Below are positions 36,110 through 48,325 of a DNA stretch of 64,000 bases, in pieces; the first letter of the stretch is position 1, and each line of letters starts with the position of its first letter. Both the position numbers and the translations under genes were made by a program. The notes below the pieces were generated by a model, which searched no databases, was not told where the DNA came from, and saw only the letters and a list, made by a program, of their open reading frames with translations. The stretch is from Cyathus striatus (lineage: Eukaryota; Basidiomycota; Agaricomycetes; Agaricales; Nidulariaceae): positions 1,798,001 to 1,862,000 of the forward strand of contig JAOVFP010000011.1 of the NCBI GenBank assembly GCA_025738555.1. Direction: 5' to 3'.

Positions 36110-37566
36110 TCAGAAATGTAAGTCTTCCTGAATTTTAGACAGTGTTTCATCTCCCTCTTCAGATAACATGGTTTCCAAAAGTTTGGGTGTTAACCCAATT
36201 AACTTTTGTACTTCCTCTGAGAACTCTATTCTTTTCCTAGCTAGATACAGTATTACTTGTAATCTAGCTACCTTATTTTGTAATATTGCCCCATGGTAGA
36301 CATAAGTCCATCTGGTGCTGGTATAAACCAAGTAGCTTCTTGCAAATCCAAAGGTAACACTGGGTGTTGTCCAGTAATTATAAAATATGGAGAACAACCA
36401 AATTGTTTCCTAGCTGTCATATGATCAGCCCACAGAACATGTGGCAAAAACCAGTACCATTTAGATAAATCTGGTTCTGAACTTTTTACAAGCATCTGTC
36501 GCAGATCCCAATGGGGTTGTTTGATCATTCCATTAGCTCTCGAGTTATAAGGGGATATGGATATACCAGTTATATTGTACTTTTCCCTTAACCACTTAAC
36601 TGCTCATAAGAACACAGTTCCGTTATCTGTCACTATTTTCTGAATACACCCCCATCTACATATGATGTCTTCAAACAGCCATTCTCCAATAGTGTGCACA
36701 TTTTCATTCCTGATGGCTTTAGCTTCTGCCCATGATGACAAAGCACAGTGACTGTGAACAATATACTTACACTGATTAGATTTATTTGTAGACATGTTTA
36801 ATACATCAGTATGTAATATTTGAAAGATTGACAGTGTTTCTGTAAGGACAGGCATTGTCTCAAACAATTGTTTCTGTCATTTCTGACAAATATGACATGT
36901 AGCTATGTACCATTGTACATCATTAGAGACCTGTGGCCATCAAAATCTATGTGTTAATAGTTCTGTAGTCGCAAATACCCCATGATGCCCTAAAGTATCA
37001 TGTGCCACCTTCATCATATACATGTGCTCTTCCTTTTCTACAAACAACTTATGTTGTCCTTCCTCATCCTTATAATACAACTTACCATTACACAATAAAA
37101 ACCTGCTAGCTAACTCATAGTTTCATTTGTCCTCATTAGTCCACTCACTACTTTCAGGCTTTGGATTTGCTAAGAGTTCATGCATGCTTTCTATGTGTTG
37201 ATCCATAAATTGTGCTTGTTCCTTACAGTGATCTTCTGAATATGATGCCCTTAGCTCAGGGTCATCTTTCAGGGTTGGGTCAGGTACTACTGGGACTTGT
37301 ACAAATTGCTGCAGATAGGTTTGCTGAGCTGGAGCACATTTATCAGAATTTATGATCTGTTGTCTGATTTCCTGTTCTTTACAATATTCCTCCTTTGCCA
37401 TGTTTAGCTCATCCTTAAATGAATTGATATCCTCAGCAATATCATACAGAAATCCTGTTCTATTGTCGATCTCATCGTAAAATTCTTCAAGCTTCAATGG
37501 GTCTGGATCACTGTCTCTGGCTTTCATATATTGTATTGGCTTTTTGTCATCCTCAGATTCATCCAT
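36110..37566 (-). pseudogene. Gypsy integrase remnant
   Basis: On the minus strand after the RNase H region. The core shows ILHTDVLNMSTNKSNQCKYI (first Asp) and FEDIICRWGCIQKIVTDNG (second Asp), at 36867-36604. Then SPYNSRANGMIKQPHWDLR follows, where the expected catalytic Glu (I-E-R/K in relatives) is replaced (M-I-K-Q). The 37566-37123 stretch is an acidic linker with no motif. Stops and frame changes break the frame near 36600 and 37110. Non-functional. Confidence 0.7.
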
Positions 37567-37602
37567 AAATACCCAGTCTGTTCGATCCCCCGGTACATAC
37601 CT

Positions 37603-38656
37603 TCACCTAGATAGACCATCTGGCCCAAATGTCTTCCCTGCTTTATGAACTAGCATAAAGAAGAAATTGGTATGAATATAATCCACCCATCTATTTGTAG
37701 TGGCATTTGGCATTCCCCCAGGGTTATTCAACATCCCATGCAAATATTTTGCATCAGTTTCAACAACTAAATTATGACATCCTTGCAATAGGTACTGTTC
37801 TTCTTCCAAAACCATGTGTAACCCTAACAATTCTTGTTTTGGTTGTGAATAGTGACTTTGACATCTAGTTAAAGTCTTTGATCCAAAGTGAACATACCAG
37901 ATCTTGGAAGGATCTACTTTGTCCCTTTGATAGATCAACCAACCCACAGCTAGCACTAATGGTTGACTACTCTTATAATCCGGAGTCTGAATTGGTAAAT
38001 AGTTTCACACAGCCTGTTTAAGATTGTCCATAGACTTCTGTTCTAAATCTTCCCATTTGAATTCTATGTTCTTCTTTAATAATTCATAAAGAGGCGTGGC
38101 TAACTCAATGAACTTAGGAATATTTAAATGTGCTTGTATGGCGGTACCTAAAAAACCTCTAACCTCCATTGTATTTCTACAGGGTCCCCAATTCATAATG
38201 GAATCAATCATATGCTTAGTTGGCTTTCGTCCTAGATAAGAACATCTATGTCCTACCACTGTGGACTCATCCACACATACAATTGACTTCTTTCTGGAGA
38301 AAGTTCCTCCCACATATCCCATATGCTGTAGAACTTTATTTACACCTTGGAAATATTCCCAAGTAAAACGGCAGATTCCCAGATTCTCAGGAATCATCTC
38401 ATAGGTTCCATCTGGTCTTTCATACCTTGTTTTTCCTCCCCTCCTCATGGGCACATTATCAATAAATTGCTTAGTGAACTCAGGGATTTCGTCTCTCAAG
38501 ATATAAGTGACATCATCATGGAAGATGGCTACTGAATTTATCCATCCCATAGGTAAGGTAACTAATCTTAAAGCTCCAAACAGTGTTTGGAACATTGTAA
38601 GATCCTGCAATTCCTCATCCAATAACCTTTCATCATATCCTACATACAGATCTAAG
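37603..38656 (-). pseudogene. Gypsy reverse transcriptase (3' part) and RNase H remnant
   Basis: Continues the reverse transcriptase after the solo LTR insertion: LDLYVGYDERLLDEELQ at the junction, FGALRLVTLPMGWINSV, FIDNVPMRRG where the relatives' YIDDVPVRG catalytic motif should stand (second Asp changed to Asn), and GGTFSRKKS. RNase H follows at 37956-37603 with YVHFGSKTLT, VVETDAKYLHGML and HKAGKTFGPDGLSR. Internal stops and the altered YIDD motif mean it cannot be active. Confidence 0.75.
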
Positions 38657-38660
38657 ATTC

Positions 38661-39728
38661 TAATACGCCTAGCGTACTTCTACCTACTATAAAAACATTA
38701 TTTCTATATTCTACGCGCTACTTACAAACGGTATAATATATCTGGGTTGTAATTATTAGCTAAGGTAGAGGTCCCGGACCGTTAGCTAGCGTGGGAACGA
38801 CTCGCGCTAATAAGGGACATAACTAGCCTAAGTAGGAAAGCGTCTAAGAATAGAAACACTGAGGTCAGAGCTTATTCTCGACATCGGTGGGAAATAGTTA
38901 CCAGTAAGGCCGGAGATCGAGCTAAGCGCGTGTCTATTCTAATAATAGGATATCGAAGCTATGTTATCGCGTCATAGGAAAAGGCATGAGCACTAGACCC
39001 ACGGCAGTTGCCGCTATCTAACCACGCTGTACCAGCGCTGTGCATCAGCACGCCATAGGCGCCTAGCCTGGCCTGAGATCCGGCATTCCCGGCAGGCTGA
39101 TTCAGCGGTTCCCATTTCCACGAGTCAAAGCGCGCGGCATCACGCCTCCGTATGGAGCGTTCTTCCTGCAGGACGATTTATTGTTCTTCGCTATCTTCCC
39201 ATATGAACGCATTCTTGGCGCTCGTATGTTTGTACATGCGTGAATTACTCTGGTCCATCCCAGACGTCTGTATCCAGTCCAAAAGTCTATCTTACTGCTT
39301 AGCTAATATGTAAATTACTGTATTTGTCCTAACTATATAGTTCCTCTAGCCGTAGTCCTGTATGATATTTAATAGGTAGAGTAAAGTAGAGGGAGAGCAG
39401 TCTCCTGTGCCCCGAGAAATACCATTAAGCAGTTCTGCGAGAGTATTTGTGCGAGCTTGAGATTCTGAGTGTAACGAGAGTCAAAGTCCTAAGCCCGTGC
39501 TAAGTCCGAGATTAAGGAACGCGCATCAAACGCGCATCAAAGCGTTCGCTAAGCACGCATTCCATCTTGTGCGTCGGTCTTCGACACCATTTACTTTACC
39601 TTACTTCGCCCGGACGCGTCCTGCATCCGAGTCTTACCCACCGAGCACTTTCTTAGTGAGCGTACGTGGTGTGAGTGAAATTATACATATTTTAATTTAT
39701 ACTATGTTGCGCTAAACTAGGTACTTTA
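38661..39728 (+). repeat. Solo LTR (copy II), CpG-rich, inserted in the reverse transcriptase
   Basis: A 1068-bp copy of the LTR in the opposite orientation to copies I and III, flanked by ATTC on both sides (38657-38660 and 39729-39732). Its insertion splits the reverse transcriptase exactly between ACGG-I and LDLYVGYD. Unlike copies I and III it keeps many CpG sites (for example ACGCGCATCAAACGCGCATC near 39519). Recombination between two LTRs of a full element would leave such a solo copy. It is probably the youngest of the three. Confidence 0.8.
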
Positions 39729-41634
39729 ATTCCCCCACAGGCACACCCAGTGAAATGGTTAGCTAACTCCTCAGTTGCCGGTGGCAATCCCGAGTGTGCT
39801 ATAGTAACTTTGTTTAGGGGTTCCAGGCTATGTACTAGACAAAGACTTTTACCATCTTTCTTAATAACACAATACCACTTAGATCTATATGAAGAGTTCG
39901 ATTGTTTGTATATACCACTGTCTAGCTTAGCTTTTATGATGGTGCAGACTTCATCATGTATAGCTGGCAGAACAGGAATCGGTCTTTCTACCCATGGTAC
40001 ATGAGGTACAGTTGGTATTTTCACAGGGGGAAAATACTCCTCCTTAAACCAACCCTTTTCTAATTCCTCCCAAGCAAAAGCCATTTCATGTTCCTTAAGT
40101 ATCCAATGCATTAGCTTACATTCCTCTGGTAACATAAATTCCTCTGTATGTGCTTTATCGATATATTCTTTCTGTTCTTGAGTATATCTAATGCCTGGCT
40201 CATATTCTGGCAGCTTAGTTGGTAATTTTGGTAATGTAGCTAAGGGATCTCCTATGATCTCATGCTTGATATAAAACTCCTTAGGGAGTTCTGCTAATAC
40301 TGGTTTGACTTTCTTCGCAACAGGTTTATATTTCTTTCCTGCAAATACATGTTGTACCGACTTTTTCTTGGTGGGCATGGATTTCTTGACTATGTCATGG
40401 AAATTTACCACCCATCCATCTTCTTCTTTTCCTTTGCCTAGTCATTGATTTAAATGTATATTTAACAACTGCAAAGCTTTCTCTTCCTTAATTTCACCAT
40501 GCTGTACTTGAGCTTGCAAGTATGTGTAGGTTAACTCATCTCCCTGGAAATTTTTGGTATTTTCTGGCATATACATACTATCTACTTTTAACTTTCCAAA
40601 TCCATCTTCTGACACCACTACTGCGAACTCTCCCTGATTTTTCATCAGCTCATCAAATCCCAAAAATGCGACTCCTCTTAAACTACTGTCTGGCATTTAC
40701 CTCTAGCATGCGTGGGAATAACAGTGTGTGCTCCCATTTCTGGGGATGTCAATGTTATTATAGTTCTCCCATCTGTAGAAGTAACTATGTAACTAGCCAT
40801 AAGTACATCAAAAGGTCATCCCAATAACATTTGGTACAGTGGTGACAGCAAAATATGAACTTGTAAATACAGGGTTAGCTCACCCAAACTTAAGGGTACA
40901 TCTCTAGCTAATCCACAGGTTTGTTCTAAACCCCCATTTGCACTTTGCATAGTTAAGCACGCATCTGGGTCCCATTGGAGTCTGCATTTCTCAGCTAATG
41001 TTCTGCTCATAGTAACTATCTGCAAACCACTATCTAGAAGTGCATCTTCCACCAATGTATCATTTATCTTCCCTGAGATTGCCCTTAACACTTCTGTATC
41101 CCTTGCAACAAAAACACGACACACTCTTTCTTCCAGAGAAAAAGTGTGCAGGTACTGCGTGATCGGGTCTGACACTACCCATCCTTTTTCACTCTTACTA
41201 ATTGATGGGTTTGGAAGCTCCTTATCTTCAACATAGATCCATTGAAGACTTGGTTTGCCTGGAGCCTTGTTGTCTGTAACTTCTTTGATCCTAGCTGCAG
41301 GCCTCTCATTAGCTAACTTATATTTATCATACACACTATTCTTAGCTAGCAGCATATGTTTCATAATGAGCTTCACTTGCAACTTGTTCCTGACTGCTGG
41401 CAATAATCCTAAAATATCTTTTGGCGTCAACATGATAGGCATGTCTAGGATCTTATCTACAACATCCTCAGGCTTCATATTTGCCTCTACTTCCACTCTC
41501 TGTCTATAGGCAGGTTGCCTTTTTGGTAGTTCGTTTGCTGGTATTGGCAAGTGACCTGGACTTGGTTTTATGGGCTTTATAAATCTAAAGGGTAGCTCTG
41601 GCCCTAATAAATTATCATTCTCTAACTCAGACAC
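39729..41634 (-). pseudogene. Gypsy protease and reverse transcriptase (5' part) remnant
   Basis: The retroviral-type aspartic protease is seen as DALLDSGLQIVTMSR with the D-S-G active-site triad (about 41040-41000). After a linker the reverse transcriptase begins: EKGWFKEEYFPPVKIPTVPH, IYKQSNSSYRSKWYCVIKKD and LEPLNKVTIAHSGLPPATEE, ending at the solo LTR. Stops near 40440, 40700 and 40813 break the frame. Confidence 0.7.
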
Positions 41635-41870
41635 TTTTTTATGGGTTTCAACTTTTTCTTCTTTTTTCTGGGTTTTATTAATTTTTGTTCTTTTTTGTAT
41701 ATTTTCTTCCTCCTCACTATCTGATTCTGTATCTGCGTGCTCTCCTTCTTCTTGCTCTCTCTCTTCAAATCTGACTGCCTTTATTCTTGCACTGTCCTTC
41801 AGAGCACATATGACCTCAGGCTTTTCAAGAATGATTGGTTCAGGTCACTGTACTTCCTTCCTCAAACCTC

Positions 41871-43452
41871 TCAGAAACCCAAATTGGTATCTTTACCAGT
41901 TTGCATCTGTATGTACTGGCTCGGTCCCTCCCTATATTCCTGCTGCATGTCATTTTCTCTCTGCATTGTAGAGAACTGCAATTCTTGTATCTGCTGCTGC
42001 ATGTACCTCATTTGCTCCGCAGGTTGCTCATACAAATTTACACTAGGAATTTCTGATTCTTTTCTCTTCAACATCTTATCTACTAATTCTTTATAGGGAT
42101 GAGACCCTCTTGGCAATATTTCATTCGATCCATTCAACATGATTGATCCACACTCTTCTCTAATCACTCCTCCTTCAAGATTTTTAGCTTTGACAGGGCA
42201 TGAAGCAAAACCACAAGTCCCCCCACAATAGAAACATCCCCAGAAGAAAGGCTGGCTACCCTGATTGCCCCTGCTCCAATTTCCCACTGGCCTCTGTCCA
42301 AAATTAGATGTTGCGGCTGGTGGCACCTGATTGCTCTGATATTGATACAAAGTCCATCCTGGGCTAGGATTGGGTTGAGCCAGGTGGCTTGCAGATGCCT
42401 GCATTAGTGCCTTTACTTCCTGAATTACCTGTTGGAAACTCTGGACTTCCCTTTCAATAGAGGCCATTCTACTCTCAGTGCTTTTCAACAACTGCATAAA
42501 TTTAGAGTCATCAGGCTCCTTTTTTTACAGCTATTGGCAACTCTACAGACTTGCCTCTGCTAAATCCTCTCAATTTCTTATGCTTGCGCTTCTCCACACA
42601 CTCCTCTTCATCTTCACTGTCTGTCTCGAACAATAGTCCTCTATTATGAATTATATTGTCACACACAGATAAAACCTCGTCAAGCTTGTACGGGTCTTCA
42701 GGGTCAATCTCTGTCCCTGGGGTAGGTGTCTTTAGTGAATTGGCCATATCTAGCTGATGCCTCACCATTTCCCTCAGATCTTTATGCAATGACCACATGA
42801 CGAACCACACTTGCTCAGTGTTTGATATCCGCTGTGAAATTTCTTCAGCTTCCACCTTGAAATTATGATGGAAATCTTTCCACACTGTCTTCTGTGTTAC
42901 TCTAATTCCCCAATTCTCATGCTGCTCATCCATCAATCTCTTTAGCTTTTCTCATGAACCCATTTCATTCTCTGGATCGTATTCCCATAACATCTGCTTC
43001 TTAAATTTATCCCATGTTCTATCTTCTCCTTTTCTCTCTGGGAAGCTTTTGACTTGTTTCCTTCTTGGTGAATTAGTGATTGTATTTACCACAAAGTCCA
43101 CTTTCATCTTATCATCAGTTATTTTATGATGTGTAAAGAGCCCTTCTAGAGAGTCTAGCCAGAATGCTACTTCACTGTCTTGACCGTTCCATTTTGGCAC
43201 ATTTTTGCCATATGGATCCAGTTCAGGTGCCATGCTTTCTGATGGTTTAGGTGATGGGGAATGGGAACTCTTTGTTACTGATGAAGGGGGACTCGGATCA
43301 ATGTCTGGTGATGATGGGCATGTATGTGCAGTACTATGTCTAGGACTCCCAAAGGTGAATTGCCTGAAGGATGCTGAAAGGTCTGCTATTGTTCCACTAG
43401 GTTCACTAGTGTACTCATAATCAGGTTCTCCAAAAGCTCCGGGAAACAACAA
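41871..43452 (-). pseudogene. Gypsy gag remnant
   Basis: Three adjoining minus-strand ORFs. A Pro/Ser-rich N-terminus leads into YGKNVPKWNGQDSEVAFWLD and a capsid-like helical region (43452-42952, 42936-42511). A C-terminal part (42497-41871) has a Cys knuckle, CFYCGGTCGFASCP, lacking the His of the usual CCHC pattern. Frame breaks at about 42940 and 42500 show decay. It lies directly downstream of the right-hand LTR and the primer-binding site, as expected. Confidence 0.65.
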
Positions 43453-43935
43453 TGATCCAATACAGATGGTGTCTCAAGAAGTCTTGTCTCATGAGGCTCG
43501 CTTACTGATGGCCTTGACACAAATGGGAACAATAGTCTCTCTGGGGATGATAGTGCTGTCTCTGATCATCTCTGCTCTGCACTAAGCTCTAGCTCCAGGA
43601 ATGGTCTAAACTCTGGCTCTAGCTCTGTGCTCTCTCTTTTCACTGCTTTGCTCCGCTCTGCTCTCAATCTATCTCTCACTAGCTCTTTCTCTAATGCTTG
43701 CTGTGCTCTACATTCTGCTCACATTTCGTGATCAGTTTTCTGATTCTGAGTGCTACTGGACCCTGAACTCACTTGTTGATCTGCTGCTCTGTGATGTGCT
43801 ACAGCTTTGCTGGGTTTGGGTTCAGCCTCTACCACACTTTTGCTGCTCTTCTTAGATTTTGGCAGAATGGCGAGCATGTTATTACTTATTCAATTCACAC
43901 TACTCTGCAATGTTAGCACTTGTATCCAGTTTACC

Positions 43936-43953
43936 CCCTCATGGTGGGCTCCA
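43936..43953 (-). other. Candidate primer-binding site
   Basis: On the minus strand, two bases after the end of LTR copy III (...TACTTTA TC), TGGAGCCCACCATGAG begins. It opens with TGG, the complement of a tRNA CCA end. Position and start fit a retrotransposon primer-binding site. I cannot say which tRNA would pair. Confidence 0.5.
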
Positions 43954-43955
43954 GA

Positions 43956-45289
43956 TAAAGTACCTATTTTAGCGCAACATAGTGTAAATGTAAATATTAA
44001 TAATAAAACTCACACCATGTATGCTCACTAAGTGCTCAGTGGGTAAGACTCAGATGCAAGGTGCTTCTGGGTGAAGTAAAGTATAGAAATGGTGTTGAAA
44101 ACCGATGTTCGAGAGGGAGTGCACACTTAGTGAATGCTTTGATGCGTGTTTTGATGTGCGTTCCTTAATCTTGGACTTAACACAGCTTATGACTTCACAC
44201 TTTGCATTGCACTTAGAATCTCAAAGCTCACACAAATACTAAAGCACAATGCTAGATGGTATTTCTCAGGGCACAGGAGTGTAGAACATGCAGTTTGCCT
44301 GCAATGCGAATCTCATGTTTTTCATTACCATACCTCATTTCATTCTTTCTGTTGCTAACTCATACATACTGCATTCATTAGCTACTTAAACTGTCGTACA
44401 TACACTCATTGAATTCAGGTTTTCATTTCCCCCCCATTTCAGCTTGAATCATACCTCACTAGAACTGGAGGATCAACAGATGTCACTCCACTCACATATT
44501 CTTTGTCGAGAAGATACCCCCAAGCTAGTATCTTCCTCCACAGGAGACTGCCCTAATCCTACTTAACTCTACCTATTAAATATCCTACAAAACTACAGCT
44601 AGAGGAACTATATAGTTAATACAAAAGCAGTAATTGCACATTAGCTAAGCTGTAAAGTAGACATGGTAGACTAGCTATGAGAGTCTGAGATGGACCAGAG
44701 TAAATCATGGTTTGACATGCATATGAGTGCCAAGAACACATCCATATGGGAAGATAACAAAGTACAATAGAACCTGTCCACAGGTGAGGCGCTCCATATG
44801 AAAGTATGATGCCACATGCTTTGATGTGTGGAAATGGGAAATGCTGAATCAGCCTGCTGGGAATGCCAGGTCTCAGACCTAGCTGGGTGCCTATGACGTG
44901 CTGATGCACAGCGCTGGTACAGCATGGTTAGATAGTGGTGCTTGCTGGGAGTCTCATCCTCATGCCTTTTCCTATGACACAATAACATGGCTTTGATAAT
45001 CTATTATTAGAATAGACACGTGCTTAGCTCAATCTCCAGCCTTACTGGTAACTATTTCCCACCAATGTTGAGAATAAGCTCTGATCTCGATGTCTCTATT
45101 CTTAGACGCTTGCCTACTTAGGCTAGAAATGTCCCTTATTTAGTGCAAATCATTCCCATGCTAGCTAACAGTCTAGGACCTCTACCTTAGCTACTAAATA
45201 CAACCTATATATATTATACTGTTTGTAAGTAGCATTTAGAATGTAGAAATAAATGTTTTATAGAGGGTAGAAGTATGCTAGGTGTATTA
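43956..45289 (-). repeat. LTR copy III (5' LTR of the minus-strand element)
   Basis: The full-length LTR, TAAAGTACC...GTATTA on the plus strand, enlarged by a 259-bp insertion at 44280. It ends directly at the TAAC duplication (45290) and on the inner side borders the primer-binding site and gag. Most CpG sites of copy II appear here as TG or CA. Confidence 0.75.
44280..44538. mobile_element. 259-bp insertion with 8-bp TSD, no inverted repeats
   Basis: Interrupts LTR copy III. CACAGGAG stands on both sides (44272-44279 and 44539-44546), and the uninterrupted site is seen in copy I (CACAGGAGACTGC). The insert begins TGTAGAACATGCAG and ends ATCTTCCTC, with no terminal inverted repeat, poly-A tail or obvious tRNA boxes. 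Its class is open. Confidence 0.65.
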
Positions 45290-46693
45290 TAACTTTCATA
45301 TTAGAATCCATATCCTTATATCCATGTTGACTTCAAGAGTTAGCAGAGCACATTTCTCAGCCAAAATTCCCTGAGACCTTGTGTTGCTTCCTGTGGGAGC
45401 AACTTCACCTGAACTCAGACACCCCATTAGAATGTTCCAACTAAACAGCTGCCCAATATATTTAGTAGAGTCCTTGTCTTCCATTCTGCTGTGGCTCACT
45501 TTTACACACCCAGTGATCTTGGTGGTGCAGGTGGGATGCAATGCCAACATATCCACTCTCACCTGATGTTCCAAGGCTACCCATGGCATGACACTGTTTT
45601 CATTATGTTGGACCAAGATTTGCAGAGCATGTGTGCAATGATCATCATGCATGTTCTTCTCTTCTTTTCATTTACTAATGAGTCAATAACATACAGCTGT
45701 GCTCTCATGAATTGGTTTCAATGTACAAGTGACACACCTGACCCTGTAACCAGCCTTTGGCAAGTTGAACCTGAGCTTGATGCCTTAGGACAGTGCACAC
45801 TCTCTGTAATTCATGTAGATACTATTGTGCACAGGGTGCACCTCCTCCCCTTTTTTGGGTCCACTTCACTACCTGAAGACTTTCATTTCTCCATGTCATT
45901 AGACATTTATTAGTCTTATTTTGTTAATAAATATATAGATAACCATTGTCATAATTTATTACACAATAAATAACATTTATATGTATATTCCCACTACCTT
46001 TTAAGGTAGTTGGGTTATAGGGTGGTTTCGATTTCCCTATAAGGAAATTTCAAAAATCAGGGTTGGGATCTCACTTTCAGGCGATTTGATTGGCTGACAC
46101 CTTAAAACCCTTTGCCCTATGATGCTGTGACCAGTGTGACATGCCCATTTGTATTACACATTTGAGTTACCTTGTCTGTGTGACACACCAATTACTATTT
46201 CTATTTAAAAATTTTGAATTGCTCCAGTGACTATTTAATAACTTTTCTTTCTTTCCTACTCTTTCATATTATCTTCCCCCACCCCTACATATTCATTGGC
46301 TATTCACTACTTCTTATGAGAATCTGAGTATTCCATCTGTTATGTACAAATCTTTTTTTGCCACTTGATTTTTCTGATGTTATTTCCTTGCAGGACTTCA
46401 AGTGTTCAAGGTTCAAAAGAATTCATAGCATCCCACACTTGGAATCACTCTTTGGGCCCTCTTTCAAGTACTGAACAATTACAAGTAAGTTACTGTATAC
46501 TAATTGTGTCTATATTACTAAAATATCTCTGCAGAAAAAATTGCTGTTCAGAATCATAAACCATCTATCTCATCTATCAACCATTTGAATTATATATTGA
46601 ATAATCATGGCATTGCCACCAACCAAAATATATCATTTGTTGATCTTTTGAATCATATATTTCTGGGAGAGTGCTTTACCAACCCAATGGGAA

Positions 46694-47955
46694 TAGGGAA
46701 GAGCACAGGTTGGCCATACCTGTATGGGTTGTGGGTAAGGGTGCATATGGGTATGGGTGCAGGTCAGCATCACAGCACCTGTAACCCATAGTGACCCATG
46801 TACAAAAGTTCACAGTAATATGTAGTTAATGTTATGTATTAAGTAAATTTATATTTGATAACATGGTAATGAATCATTTTTGCTTTTTGCTGAGCCTGCA
46901 GGATTGGAAACTACTAGTAATCAATGCCTTGAATGTGTTGCTTGCATTTATATTACTCCATGCTTTGTTATTGATCTCTTTTCTTCTCTTGATCCAGCTC
47001 CTCTTCATTTTATAGCTCTGCTGCCCCCAGCTTTGTTCTCCAGACCCAGCTCCAAGTCTAAGCTTTGTTTTATGGTCCCCATCTTCATTCTATTGCTCCA
47101 AGCTTTGTTCTCTAGCTCCCAACATTGTTCTCCAGCCCCCAGCATGGTTCTCTGGTCCCCATATTTGTTCTATAGCTCCCAACATTGTTCCCCAGCCTCC
47201 ATCTTCGTTCCCCAGCCTCCTACTTCATTCCCCAGCTTCCTACTTCATCCCATAGCCTCCAGCTTCATTATCAAGCCTCCAACCTCATTCCCAAGCCTCC
47301 ATTGTTGTTCCATAGCTTTCAGCTGTGTTTCTCAGCCTTCAACTTCGTTCTACAGCCCCCAACTTCTTTCTACAGCCTCCAACTTTGTTCTCTACCCTCT
47401 ACCCTCGTTCTCAAGCCTCCAGCTTTGTTCCCCAGTCTCCAGCTTCATTCCATAGCCCCCAGTTTTATTCAGGAGTTATCAGCTTTGTTTTGTTACACAG
47501 CCCCAGCATTTGTTTTGTAGCCCCCAGCTTCATACTTTAGTCCTCAGTTTTGTTCTCCATCCACAGTCCTTCATTCTATAGTGCTCAGATTCGTTATACA
47601 GCTTCTGCTTCATTCTCCAGTTCACAGCTTCATTCTACAACCTCCTGATTCACTCTTCAGCCCTAGCCTTCATTCTCTAGTATCCAGCATTATTATCCAG
47701 CTCTAAATATCATTCCAAAACCCCCAGACTCATCTTTAGTCCCATCCTTCATTCTAGAGCTCTCAGCTTCATTGTCTCTCCACTTTAATTACCTCCTGTC
47801 ACTTCTTGACCTCATGAAGTACTTTGCTTTGTGCTTCAATATTTATTATAGCTATATAATACTCAACACATCATTTATTCAAATATAACTTACACAATAG
47901 GTACATTAATAAAGAAAACCCTGTGGGTTATAGGGGTTACCTGTGCTATTCCCTA
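46694..47955. mobile_element. hAT-type MITE nested in Helitron2-like copy 2
   Basis: The left end TAGGGAAGAGCACAGGT and the inverted right end (ACCTGTGCTATTCCCTA) differ by one base. Flanks AATGGGAA (46686-46693) and AATGGGAG (47956-47963) are an 8-bp duplication with one change. TAGGG tips and 8-bp duplications are typical of hAT elements. The interior is mostly a minisatellite. Confidence 0.65.
46985..47780 (+). repeat. Degenerate minisatellite, about 21-bp unit
   Basis: Tens of imperfect units of the form TTGTTCYCCAGCCTCCAGC in tandem. Because the unit is close to a multiple of three, all three frames stay open for long stretches and give repetitive Ser/Pro/Cys ORFs (for example from 46880). 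These are artefacts of the repeat, not genes. Confidence 0.65.
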
Positions 47956-48325
47956 AATGGGAGATCTGTGCAGAAGTTGTGTTTCAGTTTTTTCTTCTCC
48001 CTCTCATTTGAAACTATATTTTTTAGAAAAGTGGTGCAGTCAACACTGTCTATTCACAATCTTTCATCTATTGCTGGCTATCTATTTAATCTTCCTCTTA
48101 CTCACAATATAAGAAAACCTTGGCTAATTCACTGTTTGTTCCTCTTCAAAAATCGGTACATGTGCAATCTGAACCAAACTAAAGGGAAGACATGCATGCT
48201 CCAAGAACTTTGATACCAGTCTAACAGTGAAGTAAAGCATATTATTCTGATGCTTCAACTTTTCTATAAATTATACTATGTCATCTACAAGTCAGCCTGA
48301 AGTCCAAAGTCACTCTGTTTTTACT

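Larger units (their letters stand above)
31864..45289 (-). mobile_element. 13.4-kb LTR element inserted in an intron of the Plavaka-type gene
   Basis: It is bounded by two related long repeats (31864-32898 and 43956-45289, same orientation) and flanked by TAAC on both sides (31860-31863 and 45290-45293). Removing it leaves a normal 55-nt intron (GTATGT at 31820, AG at 45304) whose branch site TACTAAC contains the target. The gag-pol inside is on the minus strand with the presumed primer-binding site next to the right repeat. It also holds a solo copy of the same LTR (38661-39728) and plus-strand ORFs (32900-35775), which are probably later arrivals. The repeat ends read TAAAGTACC...GTATTA rather than the canonical TG...CA. 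Confidence 0.7.
28051..45913 (+). pseudogene. Plavaka-type (CACTA-related) transposase gene, interrupted and decayed
   Basis: The N-terminus has a C2H2-like finger (SCKKCIFKTKNLTGLKHHEQIH, about 28078-28143), then NAQPFNSWYPFKDCHSF and a block from PPWKNAQELYNTI. After an insertion come WMTNTYQLCTCNARDLLHEQ (about 30160), VVAGSNKMTVSVATGQQEY (about 30268), KPGMTTPEIVHCPDGH and GPYIADNPEQVWL (about 30570-30670). Next are a DLLHQVIKGTFRDYI-type segment (about 30910), FKQWTGDDSKALMK and FGSPNGLCSSITEYKHIKAV (about 31500). The exon ending at 31819 resumes at 45305: LAEHISQPKFPETL, PSDLGGAGGMQCQHIHSH, ALMNWFQ and LPEDFHFSMSLDIY, stop 45913. Stops that look like CGA-to-TGA (28075, 30616, 45328) or TGG-to-TGA (30961) changes, plus frame breaks, show it is dead. 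It carries a 1.5-kb insertion at 28672 and a 13.4-kb LTR element in an intron. Confidence 0.75.
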
